Shown: positions 22,560 to 34,051, counted from the first letter of the stretch. The stretch is 64,000 nt of DNA from Plazaster borealis (GCA_021014325.1 CM037461.1:11499501-11563500); one strand, 5' to 3'. Notes: generated by a model from the sequence alone, not told the origin. Made by a program: numbers and translations.

Positions 22560-22934
22560 GATGTTGCGTGAACGATGTATGAAAGACGAACAGCAGACAA
22601 CGCTCGAACACGGTTGTTGTACACATTGTATGTACAGTGCACATTGTATTACATGTACATGTCGTGTACACGGAACATAACACAAACAAACGTGTAGAAC
22701 ATGTAAAGTCGTTTCGCTGGTTACCAACTGAAAAAACTCAAACTTCGTACAAAACAACATACACAAAAAAGTACCAGTATCGAAAGATCAGTGCATGAGG
22801 TACACGCTCATGCTTTTAAAGTACAATGTTTGTGTGCAATGCCTGTACACGAGCAGGTTAAAGTTGGCGGCCGTCGGCGGCCGTTACGGGCGTTTTGATC
22901 AAAGCCGTTCGCGGCCGTTCTGGTCTCTAAAGGG

Positions 22935-24159
22935 TTAAAGACAGTGGGATTTGCTCAATCCACTCTCTTCCAATCAGACTTACTCCTTCATCTACAACTA
23001 ACAGGGGCAACTGCTTGGCTGGTTGAGATGCATGTTGAACAGAAACCATGGCTTCACCTGCAATAGGAACTTTGTTTCCTGTATACGTCTTAAGTCCAGC
23101 TTGGCTCGGCATTAGCTCACTTAACCTCCCGACCTTACTATAGGTCTCCGATGAAATAATAGTCCAGGGGCTTCCTGTGTCCAACTCCATGTTGACTGCA
23201 TGACCATTTATTTTCATCATTAAGTGATAGGGCTTAGACTTCGTCAACTTGTTGAGAGTGCAACCCTCCAGGTGGCTGAAAGCGGCAAGTTCCATTTCTT
23301 CCAACTGGTCTTCCTCTTCTTGCAAGTGATGAGCCTGTGGCTTAAACTGTCTTTTGCTGTAGAAGGCAGCAACCTTCTCACATTGACTCTTCGTATGGCC
23401 TTGGCGTTGGCACTTGTAGCATTGCTCTGTTTTGAAGCGGCACATTACTGGGGCATGCGATCCACCACAACGCCAACATTTGCGGGTGCTAGCGTCATAT
23501 GTGTTGGTACTCTCAGTACTTTGTTGTCTGGGCTGTTGATCACCATTAGGCTTGACAAATGGCTTGCTTGGCTTCGTCTTCTTCGGATACATTTTGTTGA
23601 CCGTTGTGCTCTCGGCTGGATTATTTATCTGCTTGATGTTTTCCAGACCTTTGTTAGCCATTTCCATTGCTGTTGCTAGTTGCAGTGCTCTCTCAAACGT
23701 CAAACTGGCTTCTCCGAGAAGTTTTCGTTGAATGGCTGGCTCTCGACATCCAACTACAAGACAATCTCTTAGCATATTATTCAGCTCTTTGAAATTACAA
23801 TGCTCACTATGCTGACGAAGACCAGCAACAAACTCAGCAACAGTTTTATTTGGCTTTTGTGAGCGTGTATAGAAGCGATAGCGTAATACAGTTTCACTAG
23901 GCTTTGCTGCAAAGTGACGTGTCAATAAGTCAATACAATCCTGGTACGACTTTTCTGTCGGCTTGTGGGGCTGCAGAAGGGCTCTGAGTGTATGATAACC
24001 CTTACTCCCAAGGCTTGTCAACAAGACTGAACGCTTCTTTTCTTCGGTAGCAACATTATTAGCATAATACCAAGCCTCTAGCAACTCAATCCATTCTTCG
24101 ATTTGCGTTGAATCGAACGGAGGGATGACACCTATGGTACCACTAAGCGTGGTTGTCAT
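22935..24159 (-). CDS. Gypsy-1 gag and protease part
   Basis: This minus-strand frame starts at an ATG at 24159 (MTTTLSGTIGVIPPFDS). It holds a gag of about 250 residues (ALLQPHKPTEKSY, YRFYTRSQKPNKTVAEF), then two zinc knuckles (CWRCGGSHAPVMC and CYKCQRQGHTKSQC), then an aspartic protease with the active site ELDTGSPWTI and the flap and C-terminal part LLVVDEGVSLIGREW. At 22935-22938 the frame meets the TTAA and crosses into the piggyBac, where it stops after three codons. Gag packages the RNA and the protease cuts the polyprotein. No damage other than the insertion is visible. The leader is short, and no primer binding site or 5' LTR was found. Confidence 0.92.
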
Positions 24160-24540
24160 TTTGGAAATAAGGATATACCAGCATAAAGGGAATCAATATT
24201 TCACAAAAATTAACTATGCATTTCAAATACACCATAGATCAGTTATTCCTTGTACAGGAAGCAATTTTTTGGCAGCAAGCAATTGCACCAACTCAATTGT
24301 AAGGCGATACAGTTACAACTGAGACAGCAACTTAATATCTTTTTAAATTACTGGCAACACAAAGTAGCATACATTATGCTGAACCGTTAAACGCTTAAAA
24401 ATAAAAGGCAGCAAACGTTCGAAGGCAGCACTTCCCTATTAAAACAAGATAATAACTGTCTATATAACTTTGGCATTATGAATATCATTTTTCAGAAATC
24501 TAAAAGGTTAATTTATCTTTTTATTTTTATTTATTGTTTT
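24160..24540. other. No gene; 5' LTR of Gypsy-1 expected here but not found
   Basis: I compared this stretch by eye with the putative 3' LTR (15879-16069) and saw no match. The Gypsy-1 5' end appears lost or replaced. Confidence 0.55.
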
Positions 24541-24550
24541 AAGGAACAAG

Positions 24551-26875
24551 ATGTTGCTGGTTCCGTCAAAAAATGCCTCAAGGTGCAAGTGCTACCGTGC
24601 ATCACTAGGTAGAGACGCTTACCTCGAAAAAGAAAGACTGCGAAAGAAAAAACAAAGAGAACAACTGAAGAAAAACAAGGATGTGTATGAACAGATCAAG
24701 ATAAAGGATAGAGCAAGAAAACGCAAGTCTAAATATAAAAATGGTCAAAAAACCTGTGCATCAAACTCCACAAGTACCCCCACCAGTTCCTGAGGCCTCA
24801 ACCATGTCAAATGCATCCCCTCCTACAAAACCCTGATGACGGACAACCTTCATATTCAAATGGTTTGGCCTCGCCTTCGGGCACTGCCCCCTCTGCTAGT
24901 ACACCATCTCCAGATCCAGTGTCTCCATGCGCCTTTCCTTTCAGCACTAAGCAGGCCCTCTATAGGAGCATGTGCAGAGCTGAATTGACACTGCCAAAGG
25001 ATAAAGACCAGCGAGTGTTTGTCCTTTCTAACAGAGTTCAAAACCTGACTCCAACAAGAAAGAGTTCATTTCTGAACAATATTGGCCGAAAAAGTCTGTC
25101 AATAAGAAAAGGGCGTCTATAGGAGCATGTGCAGAGCTGAATCGACACTGCCAAAGGATAAAGACCAGCGAGTGTTTGTCCTTTCTAACAGAGTTCAAAA
25201 CCTGACTCCAACAAGAAAGAGTTCATTTCTGAACAATATTGGCCGAAAAAGTCTGTCAATAAGAAAAGGGCGTCCACTGGCACTAAATAAGGAACACAAA
25301 GAGTTCCTTCTCAACTTCTTGGAACAACCTGGCATAAGTTATACAATGCCAGGGAAAAAAGATCAAAAATACATTGAAACAAGATATGTCTGGAGAAAAG
25401 ATATATAAGGCCAAACACTACCTGCTTTGGAACCTAAGAGATTTGTTCCAAATGCTAAATAGGGACAATGACCTAGATGCCATAACAACAAGCTTCAAAT
25501 CGAAGTTCAATGAGGAGATTAAATTCTCTACCCTTTATCGATTTGTGAAGGTAGAGAAACACATATTGTTCCAGCAAGATGTACCAGAAGTAAGTTGTCT
25601 GTCAAAAATGTGAGAATCTTGAACTCCTCATACATGGCATCGGCATCAATGTCCCTGACTTGCAATTACCAAGTAATGCCTATGATGTAGTTCATTCAGT
25701 CACTTGTGACATTAGTAAAAGATCATGTGCTTATGGGGAATGTATAAATTGCCCACAGTATGATTCAACTGGGTTGGGTGACCATGAAGAAATTAATTAT
25801 TTCCAATGGGTGAGTGGAGTAGATGGAAGGCGATTTCCTGAAAAGGTGCAAAAAGTTTTTACAGGTGAGGAGGCAGGTGAAATACTTGATGATCATATTG
25901 ACAAAATCAAGGTTCTTTTTTTTCTTAAGCAAAACCAGTACAAGACGTACCAAGAGGTAAAGCAGAACCTCAAAGCCAATGAGATCCTAGTTCATGTTGA
26001 TTTTTCCGAGAATTATAATAACAAACAACAGCATGCCATACAGAGTGCTTACTTCGTATACCAGTCATTCTCACTATACACAGTGTCTATTTACCATGTG
26101 GAGAATGACAAAGTAAAAACACAAAGTTATGTGCTGGTAACAGAGTCTACTGCACACAACAGCATTGTTGTATTTTGCCTGAATAGGTATCTACTCAGCA
26201 TGTTGAAATCCAAGTTTTCATTTGACACTGCATTTTTTTCTGATGGTTGTGCAGCACAGTTTAGAAGCAAGCACACATTTCAAATCCTCACTAAGTTTGA
26301 CACTTCAGTTCAGCTGTATTGGCACTACTTTGAAACAAGTCACGGTAAAGGGCCAGTAGATGGGGTAGGAGGAACAGTCAAATCTGCAGTGTACCGAAGA
26401 GTCCTAAGCAAACAAGTTATAATAGGAAGTCCAAAACAGTTTGCTGAGTATGCAAACAGCATTCTAAAAGGCATTGATGTGCTGTATGTTGCAGATGATC
26501 ACATGTCTGTTGAAATATGCACATCTGATTCAGTTCCAATCCCTGGAACACTGAAAGTGAGGTATGTTGAACGGTTGGTGAAGAAAGACAAAGTTCTTCT
26601 GAAGTTCTATGCAATAAGTCCCCAGGGGAACACATGTAACACTGCAGATACACACACTACACCTTTCCGTGAAATAGATTACAGTGTTCAGAACTCCACA
26701 GATTCTCTTTGGTATGATCATTCGGTTGGACGAAATCACAGGCAAAGTCAAACTTGACTTCCTCCAGCAAAATGGAATCAACAAAAACATCTTCAACAGA
26801 AACACCAGTGACGAGTCATGGGTTGACAAGGATGATATCTTCCACAAACTCACAGAATCTCCTTCTCCACTCTAA
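24551..26875 (+). pseudogene. Transposase-like gene of an uncharacterised multi-copy family, broken
   Basis: Four plus-strand frames make one gene. The start (24551) is very basic: RLRKKKQREQLKKNKDVYEQ and RARKRKSKY. A 157-bp tandem duplication (see 24958-25271) breaks the next part. From 25660 a long frame has a cysteine pair (CAYGECINCPQY) and conserved acid-centred blocks: LVHVDFSENYN (Asp near 25999), FFSDGCAAQFRSK (near 26242) and ETSHGKGPVDGVGGTVK (near 26358). These blocks are typical of a family present in many copies in invertebrate and fish genomes; three well-spaced Asp residues suggest a DDE/D nuclease, but I cannot name the superfamily. A frameshift near 26720 moves the C-terminal part, ending TESPSPL, to another frame. 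Not functional as it stands. Confidence 0.68.
24958..25271 (+). repeat. 157-bp direct tandem duplication inside coding sequence
   Basis: The block from TATAGGAGCATGTGCAGAG recurs 157 bp later (24961 and 25118) with one visible difference (GAATTGACA / GAATCGACA). As 157 is not a multiple of three, it ends the first frame at GRL-stop. Confidence 0.92.
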
Positions 26876-26919
26876 TTTTCAAGAGCATCAACTCTGATAA
26901 TGAGTGAGGCTGATTTCAA

Positions 26920-27141
26920 TCAAGTGAAATTTACTTTTGAATCAAAATGCATTAACACAGAGTGATGGCATAGTAAATGAACATAAAGTACATGAGAGAA
27001 AATGAGAGAAATAGGTACATGCACTACCCATGTGAACCCAACATGACCATCCTCGGTGTATAAATTATAAAGATCATTATAATTAACTAGTGGGTTATCA
27101 CTAGTGTTTCTGTTAAAGATGTTTTTGTCATATGATGTCAT
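26920..27141 (-). pseudogene. Inverted second copy of the transposase-like C-terminal part
   Basis: On the minus strand this frame begins MTSYDKNIFNRNTSDNPLVN. The stretch KNIFNRNTSD is identical to the plus-strand gene's C-terminal region near 26786-26815 (NKNIFNRNTSDESWVDKDD). The DNA is clearly diverged, so this is an older, inverted relative and not a recent hairpin. Only about 35 residues can be aligned. Confidence 0.6.
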
Positions 27142-27145
27142 TTAG

Positions 27146-27532
27146 CATCAACCTTGTATTTTTCTTATAAGGAACCAACAATTCAATGTTATGTAAATGT
27201 TTGTACAGTAGACATCTGATACAATGTTGTTCATTTAATAGTGTAGACCCATACACACAAAGCTTGGTACATGTAAATATCGAAAGCCTAGTTTTTGCAT
27301 ACTGATTACTGCGTGTGTCACAATTTTTGCCCACACTGCAAGAAAAATGACGTCCCACTGTTCATCGTTTTTCAAACTGTTGAGCCAGACTTCAAGCTTA
27401 TCTAATTAAAGTGAACCTAAGGCCCTATGAGCGATTCAAAAATTCAATATGTTCAATACTCAATTCAATATTTGGCCCTGTGATGGTCTTTTATAGTTTT
27501 AACGTTGTGTAATTCATATTTTACTCTTGACC
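27146..27532. other. No gene recognised
   Basis: AT-rich sequence with no array; ends at a cluster of CATGTCGGACGGAA boxes. Confidence 0.55.
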
Positions 27533-27745
27533 ATGTCGGACGGAAGAAAGCATGTCGGACGGATTTTTTTCCAAACTTTCAAGCATAATTTGTTATTTGC
27601 CAGGCATTTTTTCTTGTTCATGTCAAAATAGTAAGCTCACACAAATTACTTAAAAATGATATAAAAAAAACTAGAGTTCAGTGATTTTGTTGGGGTGGTC
27701 TGAACATTATAATTCCGTCCGACATGTTCCATTCCGTCCGACATG
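27533..27745. repeat. Second cluster of CATGTCGGACGGAA boxes
   Basis: CATGTCGGACGGAA at 27533, CATGTCGGACGGA at 27553, then TTCCGTCCGACATG at 27714 and 27731 in reverse orientation. Two boxes face two boxes across about 150 bp of AT-rich DNA. Confidence 0.85.
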
Positions 27746-27987
27746 GTGTTTATTTCACTGCACCTTTTTAATTAGCAAATTATAAAACTTGCAATTGTGC
27801 ATATGGAGAAGTTGTCTCATTCATGCTCATCATGTTATTGAGCCCCCCCCCCCCACAGCAAGTTATTTTTAGCAGTATACGCAACGTTGTATTGTCCAAT
27901 GAGCTATTGATGTCGTCATTGTTTATTGACAACCGGCACACGCGCACGGGTGGTACGATGTACACCGGGCTAATGTGCTGGAAAACC

Positions 27988-28545
27988 ATGGAGGAAGAAA
28001 AGTCCGTGCACAGAGATCAGCTGAGGTAAGGCCCTTTTATGCATATTATTTTTTTACGCAAATCATGAACTATAAGGATCGTAACGCATCTAGATGATTC
28101 CATAGTTCTTCTGTGGTTTCAGGTTAGATATAAAATAAACGTTAGGGTTATCTTAAATCCTGTAAACTAAATCAGGCTGTGATTGACATACGAGTGTTTT
28201 TCCAAAGCTTTGATTATCGTGAGGACCGTAACAGTTTGTATTGGGTATGTAATTGTTGGTGCATGTCGATGATACATAACCGCCGGCGTACACAACTCGT
28301 ACCGATCGTACGGCGTAAGATTAGCCTAGCGTAGTTCTTCTTCATGTAGTTTCGCGACACCGACAGGGAGCGTAGAACCCGTAATGTTTCTTGCTAACCT
28401 GTCGTTTAATGTTACACTTTTCAGGGTGTATCAAACTCAAGGTGGCCTAAAAAAAAAAGGATGGAATGCTTCAACGGGGGCAGAGAATGTTGCTATGTTA
28501 TTCCAAATACAGCAGTCATTTCCCTTCAAAAACATCGGCCATTCA
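27988..28545 (+). CDS. Two tentative exons of a host gene
   Basis: Exon 1 (27988-28025) starts MEEEKSVHRDQLR and ends at a good donor, CTGAG|GTAAGG. Exon 2 (28425-28545) follows an acceptor TTTTCAG and, in the joined phase, reads VYQTQGGLKKKGWNASTG and MLFQIQQSFPFKNIGHS, ending at donor TCA|GTGAGT. The joined phase is open, which is the main support. A competing frame through exon 2 (28462 onward, MECFNGGRECCYVIP) is also open to 28614, so the choice is uncertain. No domain was recognised. The Tudor-knot-like exons at 34.05-34.35 kb could belong to the same gene, with the LINE lying in an intron; this is an inference from order only. Confidence 0.35.
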
Positions 28546-30440
28546 GTGAGTTTGACATAGACGGGAAGGAAATAGTCAGCCATAAAGGTTACTTTATGAA
28601 ATTCCAATTTGTTTGAGGGGATGCTACAAGGTGATCTTCCATGGTGACAGTAAGTTGGGCCCTTTGCATGAATTCATGAAAGTTTTCCAATGTGTTAATT
28701 TTTTAAAGCAGTGTACAAGTACAAAATAATTCTCCCTCTGCATGCAGGCAAATTTGAAAACAAACATAGAACAGGGAGAAGGAATTTAACAATATTATTA
28801 TAAAAGCATTTATCCTTGTAGAGAGTCTGGCACTTTTTGTATTTTTTCACAAAAACCTAACAGGTTTGGTACCATGGGAAAGAGGATTGCAAAAGAAATT
28901 CAACAGTGTTTATTTCACTTCAATAGCTTATAGTATAGGGGAGTTATGCTCATTTAAAGGTGGCAGGAGGACGTTTTGAGTCTGTCAATTTCTTAGTGAT
29001 AAAAGGGCTAGGCGTGGAAACTGCTCCTGATTTATTATTAAGAATAGATCAGACTTGATATATTTGATATAATTGTAAAGAAGAATTTACAAAACAAAAG
29101 CAAAAACAGAAACCAAATTACTGGAATATTAAATAATGATCTCAATACATGTCTCCTTTTCTGTAATCTTCACAGAGCTTGTAAAATGTAAACGAAGCAA
29201 TCAATTCACGACTCTAAAAATCTATCTGTCTATTAGGCCTATATCTATACGTAGAGAGTGCGGCACTTTTTGCATTTTTTCACAAAAACCTAACAAGTTC
29301 ATTTTTCATAGAAAATATTCAATGCAACTAGTACAGAGTAGTATAATAATAAATATATGATACCATAAAATTGTTAAAATACTGAAAGAAAATCACTACA
29401 TTACCAACCCAAATGGGCTTGATACAACATAAGTGATTAGAAAACCATATGTACCTACTACACCATCAACCCGATTTTGATGGCATTTCTGGAAGCACCT
29501 TTCTCTATAAATTTGCTTTGCGATCATTCGCGATAGTTCATAATAAAAAACAAATCACATAGACACTTGGCTAAGAGTCTAACCTTTTAAATAATTAACT
29601 TTCAAAGAACTGTAATGACCTATGTATATGTCATTTCTAAGCATTTTCACAAGAAAAATCTACATAAAATGTCCGTATTTCAAGGGTTCAAAAAATTGGG
29701 CAAAAATGACATTTTTACTCACCTGAATTCTATTAAACTTGGTGTCACTGCAAAGCTGATAAAATTATACGCCACATGGTTTTGTTTTCTCGTGTTATCT
29801 TGAAAGAAAGAGCGCCCTCCAGTGCCCAAGAGAATATACTTTTTGTAGCAGTCGACAAAATGGACGTTGTGAAGTTTAGACGCGTCAATATCTGGTCCCG
29901 AAATACGCTAAATTAAACTACATTTTTCACAAATTTACAGCATCTTTTTCTGAGATATTTTTGTTTCTTTAGAATTATAAATATTTCTTCTTCTGGAAAA
30001 CTGAATCCTTGATTGATTTGGACAAGGTTAACATTCACAAATGGGGAGTTATTCACAGCTACTTTTCACACACAAACAGATTAGTTTTAAGAAATTGCCA
30101 TTTTGCCAGACTCGCTAGTCCTTGACCGTCAAACAAAATATGTCAGATGCGCCAGACAGCAGCTCTGACCCTCTCTCGGAAATTGCACTTTTTCTTGGTC
30201 ACCACCTTGAGTCATTTCATGATTTTACTACCAGAGTGCTTTATCAGACATAGTGACACTGCTAGACCATTTTGAAGCAATATTTCATTCAGGTTATTGC
30301 TGAAATTTCGGACTTAGTTTCACATTTCTACTGTGCTATCACAAGCAAGTTGTGGACATCTTGGACTGGTCATCTTAATCCCGACCCACTCAACTATGCA
30401 CACACAAGCGGGATTTAGCTTATTCAAATCATCCGCCACT
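28546..30440. other. No gene; one 45-bp direct repeat
   Basis: GTAGAGAGT-N-GGCACTTTTTG-ATTTTTTCACAAAAACCTAACA occurs near 28818 and again near 29251. Otherwise the sequence is AT-rich with no coding signature. Confidence 0.6.
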
Positions 30441-30460
30441 CTCCCTTGGTAATCGGCACA

Positions 30461-30625
30461 ATGGAGCTCTTTCATCTGCTTCTGATCGGTCTTTTCAGTG
30501 GGATTTGTACAGCCAACAATGAACTCCAGTGTACAGCACCACCTATATACATGCACTTAATAGAGGCTAAGCAGCAGCCATTTTACGCTACTCCGGTTCC
30601 AGGACACTCCTCTACAGCAACGTAA
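30461..30625 (+). CDS. Short frame with signal-peptide-like start, at the LINE 5' end
   Basis: A 54-codon frame begins MELFHLLLIGLFSGICTANN, a hydrophobic run typical of a secretory signal, and stops at 30623-30625. It overlaps the start of the next frame (open from 30571), which contains the 2A-like motif and has no ATG of its own before it. A single frameshift would join the two. Some metazoan LINEs are known to start with a signal-like stretch followed by a 2A peptide; whether this copy once did so is an inference. Confidence 0.4.
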   Translation: MELFHLLLIGLFSGICTANNELQCTAPPIYMHLIEAKQQPFYATPVPGHSSTAT

Positions 30626-33600
30626 ACTGTGCTGAAACTTTCCAGATTCAACTTCTAGTCGCTGGGGACATCAACCCAAACCCCGGACCCGACACCTGCA
30701 ACCAGCCGAAGGAACCTTACGCCGTGCAACTTCTACCACGGAATCAACCTTCGCTCACCAGAGACGAGCTTCTTGGCCTAAACTCAAAGCAGCATCGCTT
30801 ATCTCCTTCAACATGGTTACACATCAGATCGCTAGGAATAAACCAGCAGCTGCCCACCAAGAGGGGGTCCAAGAGAAGGCTCCAAAAGGACAAACCATCA
30901 TCATACATGCTAACTATGCCACCATCCCAGCGATGCAGCTTCGCCTTATGGAACTCTCGCTCCATAAATCATAAAACTCATGCTCTCTGTGATGCTGTCA
31001 TGGAGAGATCCATCGACATTTGTGCAATCACAGAAACATGGCTTACCGGAGACCACCGAGACAACCACACCTTAGCCGACCTCCAAAACACGCTACCTGA
31101 CTACAAGATACTCCACTCTGCTAGACATATCAGAAGAGCTGGTGGAATCCTCATATGTCTTAGAAAGACGTTTGATGTTAAATTACACAATTCAAACAAC
31201 TTTGAGTCATTTGAACACATGGACCTGACTTTGGACAACCATTCCGGCTTCCCTGTTCGGCTTATAGTTATATATAGGCCACAACTGATGTCAGAAAAAC
31301 GCTCAACTGTTCCTACGTTCTTTGAAGAATTTTCATCACTTCTTGAAGATGTGGTCTCGCATCCAGGACACGTCATGATATGCGGCGACTTCAACTTCCA
31401 CGTGGATAATGCTACCAATCACTACGCTATGGCTTTTCACGAACTTATCAGCTCTGTTGACCTCCAACAACACGTAGAGGGTCCAACCCATCAAGCTGGT
31501 CACACGCTTGATCTCATCCTGACACGTGCTTCTGAGGACTTTGTCAAGGAAGTCACTACATCGAATCCACTGCCATCAGATCATGCTTTGGTGGAATGTC
31601 GCCTTAACTTAATGCAACCAAAACCTAGCAAGAAAAGAATAGTTTACAGGAAAACTCGTGACATTGATCTGATCCAATTCAAGGACGATGTTGTCAAGTC
31701 AAGGCTCTCAGCACCAGTGGGTCCTCATCCTGCTCCTCTTACCGCGTCTGCTGTTGTGGATCGTTACAACTCCACTTTAACACAGCTCCTTGACAAACAT
31801 GCTCCGGTAAAAAAAACAACAGTGGTATCATTGAGACCACACGCGCCATGGTACACAAACATCGTAAGAGAAGCGAAAAGACTGAAAAGGCGCGCTGAAC
31901 GTCGTATGATGAAGTCCGATTTGGAGGTTCATCGTCAAATGTATCAAGATCAATGCAAAGCTTATCATCAATCACTTGACAGTGCCAAGTCAGAATACAT
32001 CAAATCAGAGATTGCAAATTGTAACGATAAGCAGCTCTTTAGATACGTCCAAAAGCTTTCCTCACCAAGAAACGACTTAGTTTTACCCGACCACGACTCT
32101 GATCAAAATCTCGCTAATGACTTTGAAAGTTTCTTCAAGGAGAAGGTCACCAAAATCACCACTGCCCTTGAAGATGTTGAGCCAGCACAACCCGAGGGTA
32201 ACAGCGTTCCAACATGCACCAGTAAGCTTCCCTCGTTTGAGCCTGTCTCCAAAAATCAAGTGAGGAAAGTAATCGGACAGTGTGCATCAAAGTCATGCAA
32301 CCTTGACCCCATCCCAACCTGGCTCCTGAAGGCTTGTCTCGACGAGCTTCTTCCTACAATCACGCACATCATGAACTTATCACTGTCATCGGGCTCTTTT
32401 CCAGGATCCTTCAAACTATCACATGTGATTCCTGTGCTGAAGAAACCTCACCTTGATCGCAATATTTTCTCGAACTATAGGCCAATTGCAAACATCTCGT
32501 TTCTAGGGAAGGTTCTAGAGAAAATTGTCTCTGCCCAACTCCGAGTTTAACTTGAACAACATAGACTCCTACCAGAAATGCAGTCAGCCTATCGTAAATT
32601 TCACTCTACGGAAACAGCACTTGTTCGAGTCTGCAACGACCTCCTTCTTGCAATTGATAGAGGCTTCAAAGCTATTATTGTCCTTTTAGACTACTCATCG
32701 GCATTCGACACTATTAATCACACAGTTGCCTTGGAGAGGCTCAAGCGGTCATACGGCATAGATGGTCTGGCTCTCCAGCTACTCAGCTCGTATTTAAAGG
32801 GATGGACTCAAGTTGTAAAGGTGAATGAATCCTTCTCCAGACCATCTCCACTATCGTCTGGAGTCCCACAAGGATCAGTCATGGGTCCGTTGGAATTTAT
32901 CCTCTACACTGGCCCTTTATGCGACATCATCAAAGCACATGAAGGTGTTCATCACGTAGTATACGCTGACGACACACAGCTTTACGTCATACTAAAGCAG
33001 AGTGAGCACACGGAGTCTATAAAGCAGCTATCAGACTGTGTTGCTGATATTCAGACATGGTCAAGCCAGAACAGTCTGCAGCTAAACGCATCTAAGACTG
33101 AAGTACTCCATGTCACCTCACAGTTCCGAACACCACAACCTATCGCACACATCTCCATAGACCATGACAACATCACCCCTTCAAAGACGGTTAGAGATCT
33201 TGGAGTCACCCTCGATCACCAATTAACGCTACAACAACACATCAAGAACACATGTCGTTCCGCTGCCTTTGGAATCCACAAGATCGGAAAGCTGAGACGC
33301 TACTTAGACCAAAGTACCACTGAACGACTGGTTCATGCATTCACTACTTCTCACCTTGATTACTGTAACAGTCTTTACATCAACCTTCCTCAATCCCACA
33401 TTGCTCCCCTCCAACGAATACAGAACTCGGCAGCCCGTCTGGTTTCCCGCACAAGGAAATCAGATCACATCACTCCCGTTCTGCGCTCCTTACATTGGAT
33501 CCAATTTAAAGTTCTTACTCTAGCTTACAAAGTTAAATATGGCCTAGCCCCTAAATATATCTCAGAATTACTTAATCCCAAAAAGCAACCATCGTCTCGT

Positions 33601-33789
33601 GTTCTTCGATCATCGTCTACCGCCCACCTAGAATTCAACACTGGTCCTACCCCCCGCACTCGCTACGGAAAACGCGCCTTCTCAATTGCCACACCCACTC
33701 TCTGGAACAACCTTCCCGTCCACATCCGTGCCTCCACTACACTGGACTCATTTAAGACAGAACTCAAAACTCAAAACCCACTTATTTAG
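30571..33789 (+). pseudogene. LINE ORF2: endonuclease and reverse transcriptase with one nonsense codon
   Basis: One frame runs from 30571 to 33789, broken only by TAA at 32548-32550. The N-terminal part has an AP-type endonuclease: AITETWLTGD, MICGDFNFHVD, GHTLDLILTR and PSDHALVECRL. The reverse transcriptase follows: SNYRPIANISFLGKVLEKIV just before the stop, then QSAYRKFHSTETAL, VLLDYSSAFDTINH (catalytic Asp), SSGVPQGSVMGPLEF, VYADDTQLYV (catalytic YADD) and the C-terminal QRIQNSAARLVSR. Domain order and size match L2-type LINEs. In the grip region an LLF-type triplet appears as LEF, a likely extra defect. Otherwise the copy is well preserved. Confidence 0.9.
30652..30690 (+). other. 2A-like ribosome-skipping motif
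   Basis: In the LINE frame, LLVAGDINPNPGP ends in the invariant NPGP preceded by GDI. 2A peptides follow the pattern D(V/I)ExNPGP; here Glu is replaced by Asn. Skipping would separate the N-terminal leader from the endonuclease part just before the last Pro. Confidence 0.7.
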
Positions 33790-34051
33790 ATCAATCTAAG
33801 CATGTTTACAGTGTAAGCTATATCATCTCACTTCTGCAATTAATTATTATTAGTATGTATCAGCGCTTAGAAACCCTGTATTAAGCGCTTTATAAATGCA
33901 AATTATTATTATTATTTATTATTATGGGTGGTCCTACTTTTTATTTTTCCCCCAGATATGGCATTGCAAGGTGGAGCTTCTAAGACAAAGAGAAATTGTG
34001 CTATAAAGCCAACCGGCTTTTGCAAGAAGCTTGCTTCTTGTGACTTGACTG

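Larger units (their letters stand above)
19302..22934 (-). mobile_element. Complete piggyBac element, inserted in Gypsy-1
   Basis: The element is 3,633 bp and is flanked by TTAA on both sides (19298-19301 and 22935-22938). It has 14-bp terminal inverted repeats CCCTTTAGAGACCA, starting with the CCC typical of piggyBac. It carries a spliced transposase gene on the minus strand. The 3' third (19.4-20.1 kb) is non-coding with a repeated motif, and the right subterminal region has three GCGGCCGT boxes. Taking the element out with one TTAA leaves the Gypsy-1 frame unbroken, which fixes its limits to the base. Confidence 0.97.
30441..33925 (+). mobile_element. L2-like LINE, near full length
   Basis: This plus-strand element carries an endonuclease plus reverse transcriptase frame and a 3' tail TAAGCGCTTTATAAATGCAA followed by an (ATT)n run ending near 33925. 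The 5' limit is uncertain; I place it before the short ATG frame at 30461. The tail ends about 30 bp before a putative exon acceptor at 33955. No target duplication was found. Confidence 0.85.

Noticed and set aside
23224..23679. 151-codon hydrophobic plus-strand frame that looks like a membrane protein
   Set aside because: It is the antisense shadow of the Gypsy-1 gag zinc-knuckle and protease region.
24160..24540. Possible 5' LTR of Gypsy-1
   Set aside because: No match by eye to the putative 3' LTR; only vague similarity of short phrases.
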